A stretch of 43,915 nucleotides of DNA from Myxococcales bacterium (GTDB lineage Bacteria; Myxococcota_A; UBA9042). Shown in pieces: positions 8,420 through 18,825 of the stretch. Numbering within the stretch: position 1 is the first letter of the stretch; every line of letters starts with the position of its first letter. The notes under the pieces were generated by a model, which made no database searches, was not told the origin of the DNA, and worked only from the letters and a program-made list of their open reading frames with translations. Made by a program: the position numbers and the translations under genes. Location of the stretch: assembly GCA_947499075.1 (NCBI GenBank), contig CANMNA010000010.1, forward strand, positions 1 to 43,915. The letters are read 5' to 3'.

Positions 8420-9442
8420 TCAAACTGCCCCGATAGTTTCAGCCCGCTTGCCGCTCAAGGTGTGCTGCCCGGCACCGCTTGGCGTCGACAAGGCTGCTGC
8501 TGCAACGTCGGCCACCACCCAACCGCGCAGCGGATGGTGGTCGAAGGTAGCCATATCGGGGGTGTAGATGCGCAGCGCGGCAAACAGGCTGGCCCCATCG
8601 CCACCGCGGCAGCGCAGCGCGACAGTCGCCCCAGCGGTCGCATAGGTCTGGACGCCCGGGTAGCCAAGCGCTGCTTGAGTCAGCCGACCAGCGGCGTTCA
8701 AGACAGCACTGCGCGCCTGGGCAACCCACAGTTGGTTGCGAGCCATGCCACCGGCGACGGCGTGCGCGTGACGCAGTTGGCCATGGCTCAGGGCACTGTC
8801 TCCCCACAGCGCAGCGATGACAACAGCGTCCGCCTGCGGGGCCACAACCGCGTACAGCACTTCGCATGCCGGGTCATCCGGGTCGCGCAAGCTCAGCACG
8901 CAGGCACCCGCAGCCGGCAAGACGGTCGGCCACAAGGCCAGGCGGAGGTCGGCGACTGTGGCGCGCAGACCGGTCACTTGCTGCCACATCGCCGTGTCAT
9001 CGACCGCAGACCAAGCAGGCGCTTGCCCGTAGGCCACCGCTTGCGGGTGCGCTTGCGCCGCACGCTGGGCGGCCAAAAAATCAATCTGACCGTCGTCGGT
9101 GCGGCCAACGTCGATGTAGTGCGCGCCTTGGGCCAGCGCGATCGCCAGCGCTTGACCAGCGGTCGGGTGGCCGATGAGCACCGTATCGCCGGGGACCAGC
9201 AGCGTCGCCAGCGCCAGCGCCAGCGCCTCGCGGCCGCTGCCACACAGCACGAGCTCGGTTGGCAAGACCGGTCGGTCCGGCCAGCACAACTGACTCGCCC
9301 ACAGCGCAGCGACCGCTTGGGCAACACTGGAGGCCAACGCGCAACGTTGCTCCGCCGGCTGCAGACCACGCCGGAGCGAGGCATGAAACTGGCGCTGGCC
9401 AAACCGGCGCGGGTCTGTCCAAGGCGACAGTGCAGCCGTCAT
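8420..9442 (-). CDS. PLP fold type I (aminotransferase/Cys-Met-like) protein lacking the cofactor lysine
   Basis: A 340-residue protein. Its N-terminal half resembles the large domain of fold type I PLP enzymes: PTELVLCGSGREALALALAT, then LLVPGDTVLIGHPTAGQALA, then a GxxxxxVxxDDGQID-like stretch. At the place where the Schiff-base lysine is expected (around ALWGDSALSHGQLRHAHAVAGG) there is none. The only lysine in the whole protein lies about 9 residues from the C-terminus. It may be a pseudoenzyme or a very distant relative. The ATG overlaps the upstream TPR gene's TGA (ATGA, 9439-9442), which indicates translational coupling. A longer frame to 9550 exists but would run inside the TPR gene, so I chose the overlapping ATG. 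Confidence 0.7.
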   Translation of the reverse strand: MTAALSPWTDPRRFGQRQFHASLRRGLQPAEQRCALASSVAQAVAALWASQLCWPDRPVLPTELVLCGSGREALALALATLLVPGDTVLIGHPTAGQALAIALAQGAHYIDVGRTDDGQIDFLAAQRAAQAHPQAVAYGQAPAWSAVDDTAMWQQVTGLRATVADLRLALWPTVLPAAGACVLSLRDPDDPACEVLYAVVAPQADAVVIAALWGDSALSHGQLRHAHAVAGGMARNQLWVAQARSAVLNAAGRLTQAALGYPGVQTYATAGATVALRCRGGDGASLFAALRIYTPDMATFDHHPLRGWVVADVAAAALSTPSGAGQHTLSGKRAETIGAV

Positions 9443-11154
9443 CGGCGTCTCCGGCGCCACCACAGGGCGCTTGCAACCGCCAGCGCCATGGCAGCCGCTG
9501 CAAACCAGGGCCAGCGGCTCTCGGCTTGTCCAAATCCCGGGCGATCCCAATCCGGTGGGCGCTCACCGCGCTGCAAATAGGCAATCTCTTGGCGAATCCG
9601 TGCAGTCTTGTCGGCAAAATGGATCGCGCCCGGGGCCTCAGCGAGTGCCACATAGCGCTGCAGGTAAGTGATCGCCAAGGCGCGGTCGCGGTCCTGGGTC
9701 ACCTTGGACATGCAGTAGTACACATCGGGATCGTGCGGTCCTGTGCGCAGCGCTTCTTCGGCGTAGCGCTGCGCCGCCGGCAGATCGCCTTGCCAGTAGT
9801 GGGCCATGGCGAGGTAAATCGGCACGCGCGGCTCGGCCGGCAATTGGGGCTGCAGGGCCCGCATTTGTGCGATCGCCTGGTCAAATTCGGCGTCATAAAA
9901 TACCGCCACCGCACCCAGAAAGCGCGCCACCAAATCGCGGGGATCCGCGGCGCGCACGGCGTATTGGCTGCGCAGGCGCGCAAACGCGGCGCGCTGCTCA
10001 ACCGTGGCGGCGTCGCCGTGCATGCGGTTGAATGCGCCGGACAAGTGGGCCAGCACCGACGGCCGTGCCGGATCGCGGTGAAAAAGCGCCTCGTAGGTCT
10101 GCACTGCCAGCTCGAAGTGGCCGGCGCGAAAGTTGGCGCTGGCCCACAGCTGCATCGCCTCCGGGTCGGTCGCAAACCGCGCGATGGCCCGCTTGGCCCA
10201 TGCCATCTCGCCGGCAGCGTCGCCGGCCCGCATCGCCATCGCCGTTCGTTGGCTGAGCTCTGGCAGCGCCGCCGCGTTGCCGTCGCCCAGCACCTGATCA
10301 AACCATCGGCCCGCCGTAGTCCAATCGCCGCGCAAGCCGGCCGCCTCGCTGCGATCGCGCACGCCGCAGGCAATCGGCGGTCGCTGCTCGGCCAGGCACT
10401 GGGCCAGCAGAGCGTCGGCCTGTGCCGCCTGGCCGGACAAGTCCAGCGCACCCAGCCGGGCGCCCAACAGGCCGGTAGCGGCCTGGCGCGGATCAAGCGA
10501 CTCTGTTTGGACAATGACGTGCTGCAGCCACTGCCGCGCCTCCTCCGGGCGCCCCTGCTGCCACAGCAGCCGTGCCACCGTCCATGCCGAATCAACCGGT
10601 GCTGTGTCGCGCTTGAGCTGGGCCAGCACCGCATCGGTCGCCTGCCGAACCGCAGCAGCATCGCCACTGAGCTGCTGGCGCGCCAGATCATGCAGCACCG
10701 CCGCCGACGTGGCCGTCGCCTCGGGCGGCAATTGGGCGTCGACGCGCGACCACAGGCTGCGGTCATCGCCACCCGCAAGCCGCGCCGCCAGCGCCGCCCG
10801 CACTGGGCCTGGCGGCCCGTCGAGCGCAAATTGCTTCAGGCCGTCGCTTGGCCCGTGCAGCGCAGGCGGCAACAGCGTCCACTGCTGGACTGGACCAGTG
10901 GCCGGCTGGATCTGCACCACCACCCGGTCGCGCGCAATCGCGGCGCTCACGATGCGGGCGCCGTCAGCCAACGGCTGAGCGGTATCGAGCAACTGCGCCA
11001 GCGCCGGCCCCAGCTCGGCGCGAATGGCCCACTGCTGACCATCTTGCGCCCACGCTGGCCAGCTCGCCCCGCAAGCCCACACCGCGAGCAGTGCCTGCAG
11101 CCAGCGAGGGGCGACGGCGATCGTAGTAGCAGGTTGCAGAGCTGGCGATGGCAT
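9439..11154 (-). CDS. TPR-repeat protein, secreted and C-terminally membrane-anchored
   Basis: A 571-residue protein with a signal peptide (MPSPALQPATTIAVAPRWLQ through ACGASWPAWAQ, probable cleavage near AWAQ-DG). Several tetratricopeptide-like helical repeats follow over about 150-520; examples are AWTVARLLWQQGRPEEARQW, QLWASANFRAGHFELAVQTY and IYLAMAHYWQGDLPAAQRYA. A C-terminal transmembrane segment (WFAAAAMALAVASALWW) ends in a run of arginines, so the TPR part should lie in the periplasm with the tail in the cytoplasm. TPR arrays act as scaffolds; no partner is evident. The frame extends to 11220, but only the start at 11154 gives a proper signal peptide. It is first in a leftward unit and divergent from the gene at 11282. 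Confidence 0.8.
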   Translation of the reverse strand: MPSPALQPATTIAVAPRWLQALLAVWACGASWPAWAQDGQQWAIRAELGPALAQLLDTAQPLADGARIVSAAIARDRVVVQIQPATGPVQQWTLLPPALHGPSDGLKQFALDGPPGPVRAALAARLAGGDDRSLWSRVDAQLPPEATATSAAVLHDLARQQLSGDAAAVRQATDAVLAQLKRDTAPVDSAWTVARLLWQQGRPEEARQWLQHVIVQTESLDPRQAATGLLGARLGALDLSGQAAQADALLAQCLAEQRPPIACGVRDRSEAAGLRGDWTTAGRWFDQVLGDGNAAALPELSQRTAMAMRAGDAAGEMAWAKRAIARFATDPEAMQLWASANFRAGHFELAVQTYEALFHRDPARPSVLAHLSGAFNRMHGDAATVEQRAAFARLRSQYAVRAADPRDLVARFLGAVAVFYDAEFDQAIAQMRALQPQLPAEPRVPIYLAMAHYWQGDLPAAQRYAEEALRTGPHDPDVYYCMSKVTQDRDRALAITYLQRYVALAEAPGAIHFADKTARIRQEIAYLQRGERPPDWDRPGFGQAESRWPWFAAAAMALAVASALWWRRRRR

Positions 11155-11168
11155 AGCGCGCAGTATAA
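11155..11168 (-). promoter_or_regulatory. Possible -10 element of the leftward TPR operon
   Basis: On the minus strand TATACT (11163-11168) lies 8 nt before the chosen ATG, with no Shine-Dalgarno sequence between them. The spacing would put the transcription start at or next to the ATG, so the mRNA could be leaderless. The -35 position, 17 bp upstream, reads TGGCCG, which is weak. Only the -10 hexamer is convincing. Confidence 0.3.
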
Positions 11169-11281
11169 ACGCGAGCGGCGGCGTCGGCCAGTCGGCAGGG
11201 GATGGCGTCCTGTTGCCCACGGGCCACCGCTGCGCTTACTCTGCGCAGACCCCGCAGGCCCGCTGCGTTTCTGAGGTTGTG

Positions 11282-13051
11282 ATGGCCCAACGTGTGGAGT
11301 TCCCCTTCTTTCCGGGTATTCGCGAAGACGCGGCGCTGGCGACGCTGAACAAGATTCTGGGCCACATTCGCCGCAACCAGCTGGCTTCTCGCGATTTTCG
11401 CGACTGGCTCAAGGACGAGAACCTGTGGAACAAAGACGAAGCACCGCAGCTGCTGGCGCTGTGCGACATCTTGACCGACGGGACCGTGCGGCTGGGGCCG
11501 TGGGCCGAACGGTTCTTCGCGGCGGAGCATGAAGAGGCGATGCGCGAGCATCTCTACCGGCGGCTGACCGACGAAAATGTGTTGCTGGTCAAGTACGTGC
11601 TCGAAGCGCTCGACATCGAGGGCGGCGGCCGCTTGCACTCGACCCACGAGCTGCACCGGATGCTGGGCAGCTACGTGTATCCGGGCACACCGATTGGCCT
11701 GGAGTCGTTCAAGTCCTGGATCAAGTGGGCGGTGGTGGCCGGTCGCGTCAAAATGATCGGCATTCGTTGGGGTCTGACAGATGCCGGCAAGCAAGCGGTG
11801 CCGCGCATGCGGACCATCGATGTCGACGAGTTTTTGGAAGACGAAAAGGCCGATGCGGATGCCGTTGCGCGCGGCGATGCGCCCGCAGCGACACCTGCTG
11901 CTGCGGCTGTGCCGGTCGCCAAGGCGCCAGCGCCACTGGCCGCGGCGGCGGCACCGACCAAGGCAGTTGCCAAAAAAGACGACGACCTCGACGAAGAGCT
12001 CGACCTGCCGCCCGAGCCCGAGCCGGTCGATGACGCGGTGTTTTCCAAGTATGAACACCAGTTTGACGAAGAAACCGCGCCGATTGCGGTGCCGACGCTG
12101 CCGACAAAGGCTGCCGGCAAAGCGGTTGCAAAGGCCACGCCCCAGCCTGCTGCGGTGCCGGTGGCGACCACCGCGATCACTGCGGAGGCGGCGCCTCACG
12201 TGCCGCCTGTGCGCCGCGATACCACGGCACCGGCGGTGATCGTGCGCTTTGCGCGCGCGGAGGCCGCATGTGGCCAGCCGCCGCGCGATGCGGCCGAAAT
12301 CGTCACGATTCTGAGAGACTATGGCCGACAGCGAGGGCTCGGTGGCGGATCTTTGCTGCTGGCGCACAGCGTCGAGTCGCGTCAGGCCCAAAATGAGCCT
12401 GCGCGGCACCTGTTTCTGGCCGCGCTGGTGGCTCGAGCGTATGCGCAAACGGGTGACGGCAGCCTGGCTGATGCGTTGTTGGAGCGCACCGGCGGGACAC
12501 TGGGACCGCTGGCACTGCTGCTCGATCGGCCTGAAGCGTTGATCGATGGGCTGGGGCGCTGGCAGTTGACCGGCGCCGAGCCGACAGCGGCGGCGCTGCG
12601 GGCGCTGCTGGTCGATGCGGCGCTGTCAGGGCGCGCGATCAAAGCGCAGCCGGATCTGCCGACGCTGCTGGCCGAGGCGGTGTCGAGCGAAGCGCTGCTG
12701 GCCCTGCTCAACCAAAGCGTGCTGCGTGGGGCACCCCAAGTCGCTGCCTTTTGGCTGGTGCGCGAAATGGTCAGGAGCGGCGTGTGGGCCCGACCGTGCC
12801 ACAGCGAAATCGCGTTTGTGCCGTGGCGGTCGGTGCGGCTGATGGCCTATCGCCTGCGCTTGGTCGACAGCCACTTTGGCCAAGGCCCGGCGTTGCAAAC
12901 GGTGGCCAAGCGGCTGTGTGCACTGTTTCCGGCAGGATCAGTCGAGGCTGCGGCGCTGGAGTTGCTGGCCCCCAGTGATCACCTTCGTTTCGATTGCACA
13001 CAACCTGCAATTTGCCAGCAACCCTGCGCAGTTGGCGGCGGCGATCGCTGA
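11282..13051 (+). CDS. Uncharacterised 589-residue protein, possible winged-helix N-terminus
   Basis: I do not recognise this protein. Residues 1-190 are well ordered and mostly helical. The part around DENVLLVKYVLEALDIEGGG to KMIGIRWGLTDAGKQ has the helix-turn-helix/wing pattern of a winged-helix fold. Residues about 205-330 form an Ala/Pro/Lys/Glu-rich low-complexity linker with an acidic patch (DDDLDEELDLPPEPEP). The C-terminal third (about 335-570) is helical. No signal peptide or membrane span is present, so it should be cytoplasmic. The start ATG has GAGG with a 5-nt spacer; the frame continues 23 codons upstream without a better site. It is divergent from the TPR operon and 286 bp upstream of rho. 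A DNA-binding or scaffold role is possible but not shown. Confidence 0.72.
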   Translation: MAQRVEFPFFPGIREDAALATLNKILGHIRRNQLASRDFRDWLKDENLWNKDEAPQLLALCDILTDGTVRLGPWAERFFAAEHEEAMREHLYRRLTDENVLLVKYVLEALDIEGGGRLHSTHELHRMLGSYVYPGTPIGLESFKSWIKWAVVAGRVKMIGIRWGLTDAGKQAVPRMRTIDVDEFLEDEKADADAVARGDAPAATPAAAAVPVAKAPAPLAAAAAPTKAVAKKDDDLDEELDLPPEPEPVDDAVFSKYEHQFDEETAPIAVPTLPTKAAGKAVAKATPQPAAVPVATTAITAEAAPHVPPVRRDTTAPAVIVRFARAEAACGQPPRDAAEIVTILRDYGRQRGLGGGSLLLAHSVESRQAQNEPARHLFLAALVARAYAQTGDGSLADALLERTGGTLGPLALLLDRPEALIDGLGRWQLTGAEPTAAALRALLVDAALSGRAIKAQPDLPTLLAEAVSSEALLALLNQSVLRGAPQVAAFWLVREMVRSGVWARPCHSEIAFVPWRSVRLMAYRLRLVDSHFGQGPALQTVAKRLCALFPAGSVEAAALELLAPSDHLRFDCTQPAICQQPCAVGGGDR

Positions 13052-13337
13052 GCAGGCCGACAATTGTGGCGCGACAGCGTTGACAACGGCCGCCTTGCCA
13101 GCTAAGCATGCGCCTCCGCTTTGAGTGCTGCGTTTGTCCGAGACCGCCACCCTGTGGCAATCCCCGATGATCAAGGCTTGGGCGCGGCAGACCGCGAACC
13201 CTCTGAATCTTCTGAATTTTCTAGTTCCCCCCCCCCCTCTGCCCCGCGGCACCCTGTCCTCGGACCGTGTCGGCTGCCCTCCCCAGCAGCCAGGTCCGAA
13301 CTGCCGTGCGGGCCCATAGCCCACCCTCGGTGAACCC
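13052..13337 (+). promoter_or_regulatory. Rho leader region with promoter-like -35 and C-rich tract
   Basis: This 286-bp non-coding stretch precedes rho. TTGACA at 13080-13085 is a perfect -35 hexamer, with TAAGCA 17 bp downstream as a poor -10. The second half is strongly C-rich and includes an uninterrupted run of 11 C (13227-13237) followed by C-rich, G-poor sequence to about 13290. Such unstructured C-rich RNA is what Rho loads on, and rho genes of other bacteria are known to be autoregulated by premature termination in the leader. That this leader works the same way is inference. Confidence 0.4.
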
Positions 13338-14585
13338 ATGAACCTTATTGATCTCAAACACATGAAGATGGCCGAGTTGGTCGTGATGGCCAACGAATTT
13401 GGCATCGACGACGCCGCCAGCACCCACCGTCAGGATCTGATCTTTGCCCTGTTGCAAGCCCAGACCAACCGGGAAGGTGCGATTTTCTCCGAAGGCGTGC
13501 TGCAGGTGCTGCCCGACGGCTACGGCTTTCTGCGCTCTCCCGATTACAACTACTTTCCAGGGTCGGACGACATCTACGTCAGCCCGTCGCAAATTCGCCG
13601 CTTCGGCTTGCGCAACGGTGACACCGTCCGCGGCGAGATTCGGCCGCCGCGCGAAGGCGAGCGCTACTTTGCGCTGCTCAAGGTCGACGAGATCAACTTT
13701 GAGGATCCAGAGGTTGCCAAACAGAAGATCCTGTTCGACAACCTGACGCCGTTGTACCCCAACGAGCGGCTCAAGCTCGAGTACCACACCAAGTCGTTTA
13801 CGACGCGCATCGTCGACCTGATGTGCCCGCAAGGCAAAGGCCAGCGCACTTTGATCGTGGCGCCGCCGCGCACCGGCAAGACCGTGCTGTTGCAGGAATT
13901 GGCCCACGCGGTAGCGACCAACCACAAGGAGGTCTACCTGATCGTGCTGCTGATCGACGAGCGGCCCGAAGAAGTGACCGACATGCAGCGCACGGTCCAA
14001 GGCGAAGTGGTCAGCTCGACCTTTGACGAGCCCGCCAGCCGTCACGTCCAAGTAGCTGAGATGGTGATCGAAAAGGCCAAGCGTCTCGTCGAGCACGGCC
14101 GCGACGTGGTGATCCTGTTGGACTCGATCACCCGGTTGGCGCGCGCCTACAACACGGTCGTGCCGCCCTCGGGCAAGATCCTGTCGGGCGGTGTCGACTC
14201 CAACGCGCTGCACAAGCCCAAGCGCTTCTTTGGCGCCGCGCGCAACATCGAAGAAGGCGGGTCGCTCACGATCATCGGCACGGCCCTTATCGACACCGGT
14301 TCGCGCATGGACGAAGTGATCTTCGAAGAGTTCAAGGGCACCGGCAACTGCGAAATCCACCTGGATCGCAAGCTGATGGAGAAGCGGATTTTCCCATGTC
14401 TGGACATCAACAAGAGCGGCACCCGCAAAGAAGATCTGCTGTTTGACGAGCGGACCCTGAACCGCGTGTGGCTGCTGCGCCAGCTGCTGCACCCACTCAA
14501 CGTCATCGATTCGATGGAGTTCTTGCTGGACAAGATCCGCAAGTACGAGACGAATCAGGCGTTTCTCGACGGCATGAATCAATAG
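13338..14585 (+). CDS. rho: Transcription termination factor Rho
   Basis: A hexameric RNA-dependent ATPase that ends transcription at unstructured C-rich RNA. The 415 residues match the E. coli length (419). The N-terminal Rho domain starts [20 protein letters not shown]. The cold-shock-like RNA-binding domain follows at about 50-120 ([20 protein letters not shown]). The ATPase domain has Walker A APPRTGKT (175-182), [12 protein letters not shown], a Walker B segment at [17 protein letters not shown], and the conserved [19 protein letters not shown] stretch. GGTGAA lies just before the ATG. The epimerase gene begins 2 nt after the stop codon, so the two are cotranscribed. Confidence 0.98.
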   Translation: MNLIDLKHMKMAELVVMANEFGIDDAASTHRQDLIFALLQAQTNREGAIFSEGVLQVLPDGYGFLRSPDYNYFPGSDDIYVSPSQIRRFGLRNGDTVRGEIRPPREGERYFALLKVDEINFEDPEVAKQKILFDNLTPLYPNERLKLEYHTKSFTTRIVDLMCPQGKGQRTLIVAPPRTGKTVLLQELAHAVATNHKEVYLIVLLIDERPEEVTDMQRTVQGEVVSSTFDEPASRHVQVAEMVIEKAKRLVEHGRDVVILLDSITRLARAYNTVVPPSGKILSGGVDSNALHKPKRFFGAARNIEEGGSLTIIGTALIDTGSRMDEVIFEEFKGTGNCEIHLDRKLMEKRIFPCLDINKSGTRKEDLLFDERTLNRVWLLRQLLHPLNVIDSMEFLLDKIRKYETNQAFLDGMNQ

Positions 14586-14587
14586 CC

Positions 14588-15529
14588 ATGGCCCGCATAG
14601 TAGTGACCGGCGGCGCCGGGTTTATCGGCTCCAATTTGGCCCACGCTTTGGTCGCCCGCGGCGATCAAGTCGTGATCATCGACAACTTCAGCACGGGGCG
14701 CCGGGTCAACCTGGCTGATCTGGCTGGCAAGATCGACCTGTACGAAGGCGACATCCGCGATCGTGCGCTGCTCGAGCGTGCGATGCGCGGGGCCGACTAC
14801 GTGCTGCACCAAGCGGCGCTGCCCAGCGTGGCGCGGTCGGTGGAGGACCCGGAATCGAGCCACGACGTCAACGTCAACGGGACACTGTATGTGCTACAGC
14901 AGGCGCGGACAGCGGGCGTCAAGCGCGTAGTTTTCGCAGCGAGCTCAGCGGCTTATGGCGAGACGCCGGTGTTGCCCAAAGTCGAGACGATGGCACCCGA
15001 GCCGATCAGCCCGTATGGCGCGACCAAGCTGTTTGGCGAGACGTACTGTCAAGTCTGGACCAAGTGCTACGGCCTGCAGTGTGTGGCGCTACGTTACTTC
15101 AACGTGTTTGGCCCGCGCCAAAGCCCGGACAACGAGTACGCCGCGGTCATTCCGCGGTTCGTGACGTGGATGCAGCAAGGCAAGGCCGCGACTGTGTTTG
15201 GCGATGGTGGGCAGACGCGCGATTTCTGCTTTATCGACAACGTGGTCGAGGCCAACCTCAAGGCCATGGTCGCACCGGCCGCGCCGGGCAATGTCTACAA
15301 CGTGGCGTGTGGCACCCGGGTCTCGCTGCTCGACGTGGTCGACGAGATCAACCGCGCACTTGGCACCCAGTTGGCGCCCCAGCACCTGCCGCCTCGCGCA
15401 GGTGACATCCGCGACAGCTTGGCCGACATCACGGCGATTCAGCGTGATCTCGGCTACGTGGGCGACGTGTCGTTTGCCGAAGGGCTGCGCCGCGTCATCG
15501 CCTGGTACGCCGCCAATCCCAACGGTTAA
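14588..15529 (+). CDS. NAD-dependent UDP-sugar 4-epimerase (UDP-GlcNAc 4-epimerase-like)
   Basis: A short-chain dehydrogenase/reductase of 313 residues that should interconvert C4 epimers of a UDP-sugar for polysaccharide or glycan synthesis in the cytoplasm. The N-terminus has the NAD motif TGGAGFIG (7-14). The catalytic triad region is AASSAAYG (118-124) with YGATK (Y143, K147). ALRYFNVFGPRQSP and GDGGQTRDFCFIDN are typical of the WbpP/Gne-like group, which acts on N-acetylated substrates, but GalE or dTDP-glucose-dehydratase-like relatives cannot be fully excluded. The start is the ATG 2 nt after the rho stop; the frame runs further back inside rho. No other sugar genes are near, so the destination of the product is unknown. 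Confidence 0.85.
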   Translation: MARIVVTGGAGFIGSNLAHALVARGDQVVIIDNFSTGRRVNLADLAGKIDLYEGDIRDRALLERAMRGADYVLHQAALPSVARSVEDPESSHDVNVNGTLYVLQQARTAGVKRVVFAASSAAYGETPVLPKVETMAPEPISPYGATKLFGETYCQVWTKCYGLQCVALRYFNVFGPRQSPDNEYAAVIPRFVTWMQQGKAATVFGDGGQTRDFCFIDNVVEANLKAMVAPAAPGNVYNVACGTRVSLLDVVDEINRALGTQLAPQHLPPRAGDIRDSLADITAIQRDLGYVGDVSFAEGLRRVIAWYAANPNG

Positions 15530-15547
15530 CCATCAAACGAGCCTGAA

Positions 15548-16747
<1,200 letters not shown>

Positions 16748-16842
16748 CGAATCCAGTTCGGTAGATCGTTGCGCACAGTGAAGCGTCGCAGGCCTGTGGG
16801 CCGCGCGATCCTTGCAATTGCCGCCCCGCTGGGGGGTGTACG

Positions 16843-18651
16843 ATGCGACAAGGAGCAGGTTTGGCCGTAGCCGGTGCTGCGGTAGCGTTGATTGGACCGA
16901 ATCTGGGCTTTGGCACCGCCCACGAGTTTTCGACCGCCGGATGGCTGTTCGCCACCGTCTACATGGCCGAGTTTGATCACACCGGTCTGGCGGCGCTGCA
17001 GCTTTCGCTGGGCGCGGTCTCGCTGGTGCTGGCCGTCACCGTGGCTGGTTTGGGCGTCGCCCAGTGGCGGCAACAGTCGCGGCCGTTGGCTGCTGGCGTG
17101 CTTGGCGGCGCGCTTGGCCTGCTGGCCTTGGCCTGGCTGACCTACCAAAATGTCTACGCATTGGTGCCGTGCGACAAACTCGGTCTGGGTCTGTGCGATG
17201 GCGCAGGCGGACTGGTGCCGGGCACCTGGGTCCAGCTCAACGGGGTGGTGTGGCAGGTCGCGGGCGGCGTGGTCGCGGCCCTAGGCGGGCTGTGGTTGCT
17301 GACTGCGCCGATTGTGTACAGCGGCCACGAGCGGTTCTTGCGGGCAAGGATGGTGTGGAACGGCGAGATTGTGGCCGAGCACATCCTGCGCAAACCACAG
17401 CCGCTCACGATCGGCGAGGATCCCACCAATTTGCTACAGGTCGCCGCAACCGGGCTAGCTGCCCACACGCTCGCACTGCCCATTGGCGAGGGTACGTACC
17501 GGATCGAGGTGCCGCTCGGCGCGACGGGCGCGTTAGAACTCAATGGACACTGCGTGGCGATTGCGGCGCCAAGCAGCAAGGTGATGACGGCAGGCGACAC
17601 GATGGTACTGGCGTTCGAAAACGGTGCCGAGCTGCAGTTGGGCTTTTTCGCGCCGCAAGCGGGGGTGCTGACGCCGCAACACCATCGCCGTGATGCCGAG
17701 TTGGTCGCATCGTTTACCACCTTATTTTCACTGGCGATCGTGCTTTTCGTGGTCGCCGCCTCGGCCCCGCCGCTGCGCGACGATTCGGCTGACCGCGAGC
17801 CGATGTTACCCAAGAACCGCGGCTTGATCGAAGTCCAGATCGCATTGCCCGAGGTCGAGCAACCCAAGCCTGAGCTGCCGCCTGGCCCCGAGGCCGACAA
17901 CAAGGCGCCGGCCAAGCGGGCGTCGGGCGAAGAAGGCAAGCTGGGCGATCCCCGAGAGGATCCGCGCAAAGTGACCAAAATTGCCAAGCAAGACGGGCCG
18001 CCGCGCGAGCGGATCAACGTCGCCGACATCGGCCTCGCCAAGGCCCTGTCGGCGCCGCTGGCCCCACAAGGGGCGCTGGGCACCGTGCTGGCTGGCGACA
18101 CGGACATCATCACCAGCAAGATGGCCATGGCCGTCGCCGACGGAGGCGCGGAGACGATCATCGGCAATGGGTCCGGCGGCATAGGCTTTAGACACATCGG
18201 ATCTGGTGGAGGCAGCCCCGAAGGCCCTGGTTTTATCCGCGGCACCGCGTTTGACCTGCCGGGCACCGACGACGGGGTCGGCCGCAAGGCCGATGTCGCG
18301 CTGGGCCGCAAGCGCATCGCCAAACCCGGTCACAATGTCGTGGGCGTTGGCGAGACCCGCGGTGGATGTGACAAGGCCGACATCCGCAAGAACGTGCTGT
18401 CCCGCGCCCAGGCCTTCCGTGCCTGTTACGAAATCGCGCTGCTCAACAAGCCCGATCTCAGCGGTAAGGTCAACATCCAATGGACTATCGGCGCCGACGG
18501 CAAGGTCAGCGGCGACAAGATCACTTCGGACACTTTGGACTCCAGCGCCGTCAGCGACTGCGTCTTGCGCACCGTTCGGCGCATTGCATTTGCCGTGCCC
18601 GAAGCCGGCGTGTGCGTCATCGCCTGGCCATTTGTATTCAACCCCAACTAA
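16843..18651 (+). CDS. Polytopic AgmX/PglI C-terminal domain protein, paralog 1
   Basis: A 602-residue membrane protein. Four predicted spans (about 4-24, 47-73, 82-100, 131-156) are followed by a domain at about 163-272 with the pattern seen in AgmX-type proteins (FLRARMVWNGEIVAEHILRK, then PLTIGEDPTNLLQVAATGLA), perhaps FHA-like. A fifth span is at 288-308. A charged and Gly-rich linker leads to the AgmX/PglI domain (507-602) with C509, C528 (FRACYE), C573, C581 and the ending WPFVF. By positive-inside reasoning the 163-272 domain is cytoplasmic and the C-terminal domain periplasmic. C110 and C118 would lie in a periplasmic loop. In Myxococcus such proteins work in gliding machinery; here function is unknown. 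The ATG start aligns exactly with paralog 2. Confidence 0.85.
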   Translation: MRQGAGLAVAGAAVALIGPNLGFGTAHEFSTAGWLFATVYMAEFDHTGLAALQLSLGAVSLVLAVTVAGLGVAQWRQQSRPLAAGVLGGALGLLALAWLTYQNVYALVPCDKLGLGLCDGAGGLVPGTWVQLNGVVWQVAGGVVAALGGLWLLTAPIVYSGHERFLRARMVWNGEIVAEHILRKPQPLTIGEDPTNLLQVAATGLAAHTLALPIGEGTYRIEVPLGATGALELNGHCVAIAAPSSKVMTAGDTMVLAFENGAELQLGFFAPQAGVLTPQHHRRDAELVASFTTLFSLAIVLFVVAASAPPLRDDSADREPMLPKNRGLIEVQIALPEVEQPKPELPPGPEADNKAPAKRASGEEGKLGDPREDPRKVTKIAKQDGPPRERINVADIGLAKALSAPLAPQGALGTVLAGDTDIITSKMAMAVADGGAETIIGNGSGGIGFRHIGSGGGSPEGPGFIRGTAFDLPGTDDGVGRKADVALGRKRIAKPGHNVVGVGETRGGCDKADIRKNVLSRAQAFRACYEIALLNKPDLSGKVNIQWTIGADGKVSGDKITSDTLDSSAVSDCVLRTVRRIAFAVPEAGVCVIAWPFVFNPN

Positions 18652-18825
18652 CATGAACACTTACGCAACCACAGCCACGGATACAGGGACCGCGAAAACG
18701 CCGCTTGACGGCAAGCGCGCCCCCCACATAGCATCGCGCGCCGGTCGCGTGCGCCCAATGTTTGGGCCACCGACCCTTGCGCTTTTCGAGCCCGCCCAGT
18801 CTGGGCAGGTCTCGCGCGGAGAATC
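18652..18825. other. Spacer between the two AgmX/PglI genes
   Basis: This 174-bp gap separates the paralogs. It contains a small hairpin (GCCCAA 18753-18758, loop TGT, TTGGGC 18762-18767) and, at its end, GGAGAATC before the next ATG. No gene is visible. The second gene could have its own promoter, but I see no strong hexamers. Confidence 0.35.

Noticed and set aside
9259..11274. 671-codon plus-strand open frame
   Set aside because: It lies opposite the TPR and PLP-fold genes, which have signal peptide, repeats and coupled starts; the plus frame is Arg/Gln/His-rich with no motif.
10964..12448. 494-codon minus-strand frame across the divergent promoter region
   Set aside because: It overlaps both the TPR gene start and most of the gene at 11282, and its composition is that of an antisense shadow.
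13221..14582. 453-codon minus-strand frame opposite rho
   Set aside because: Rho is certain on the plus strand; the opposite frame has no recognisable content.
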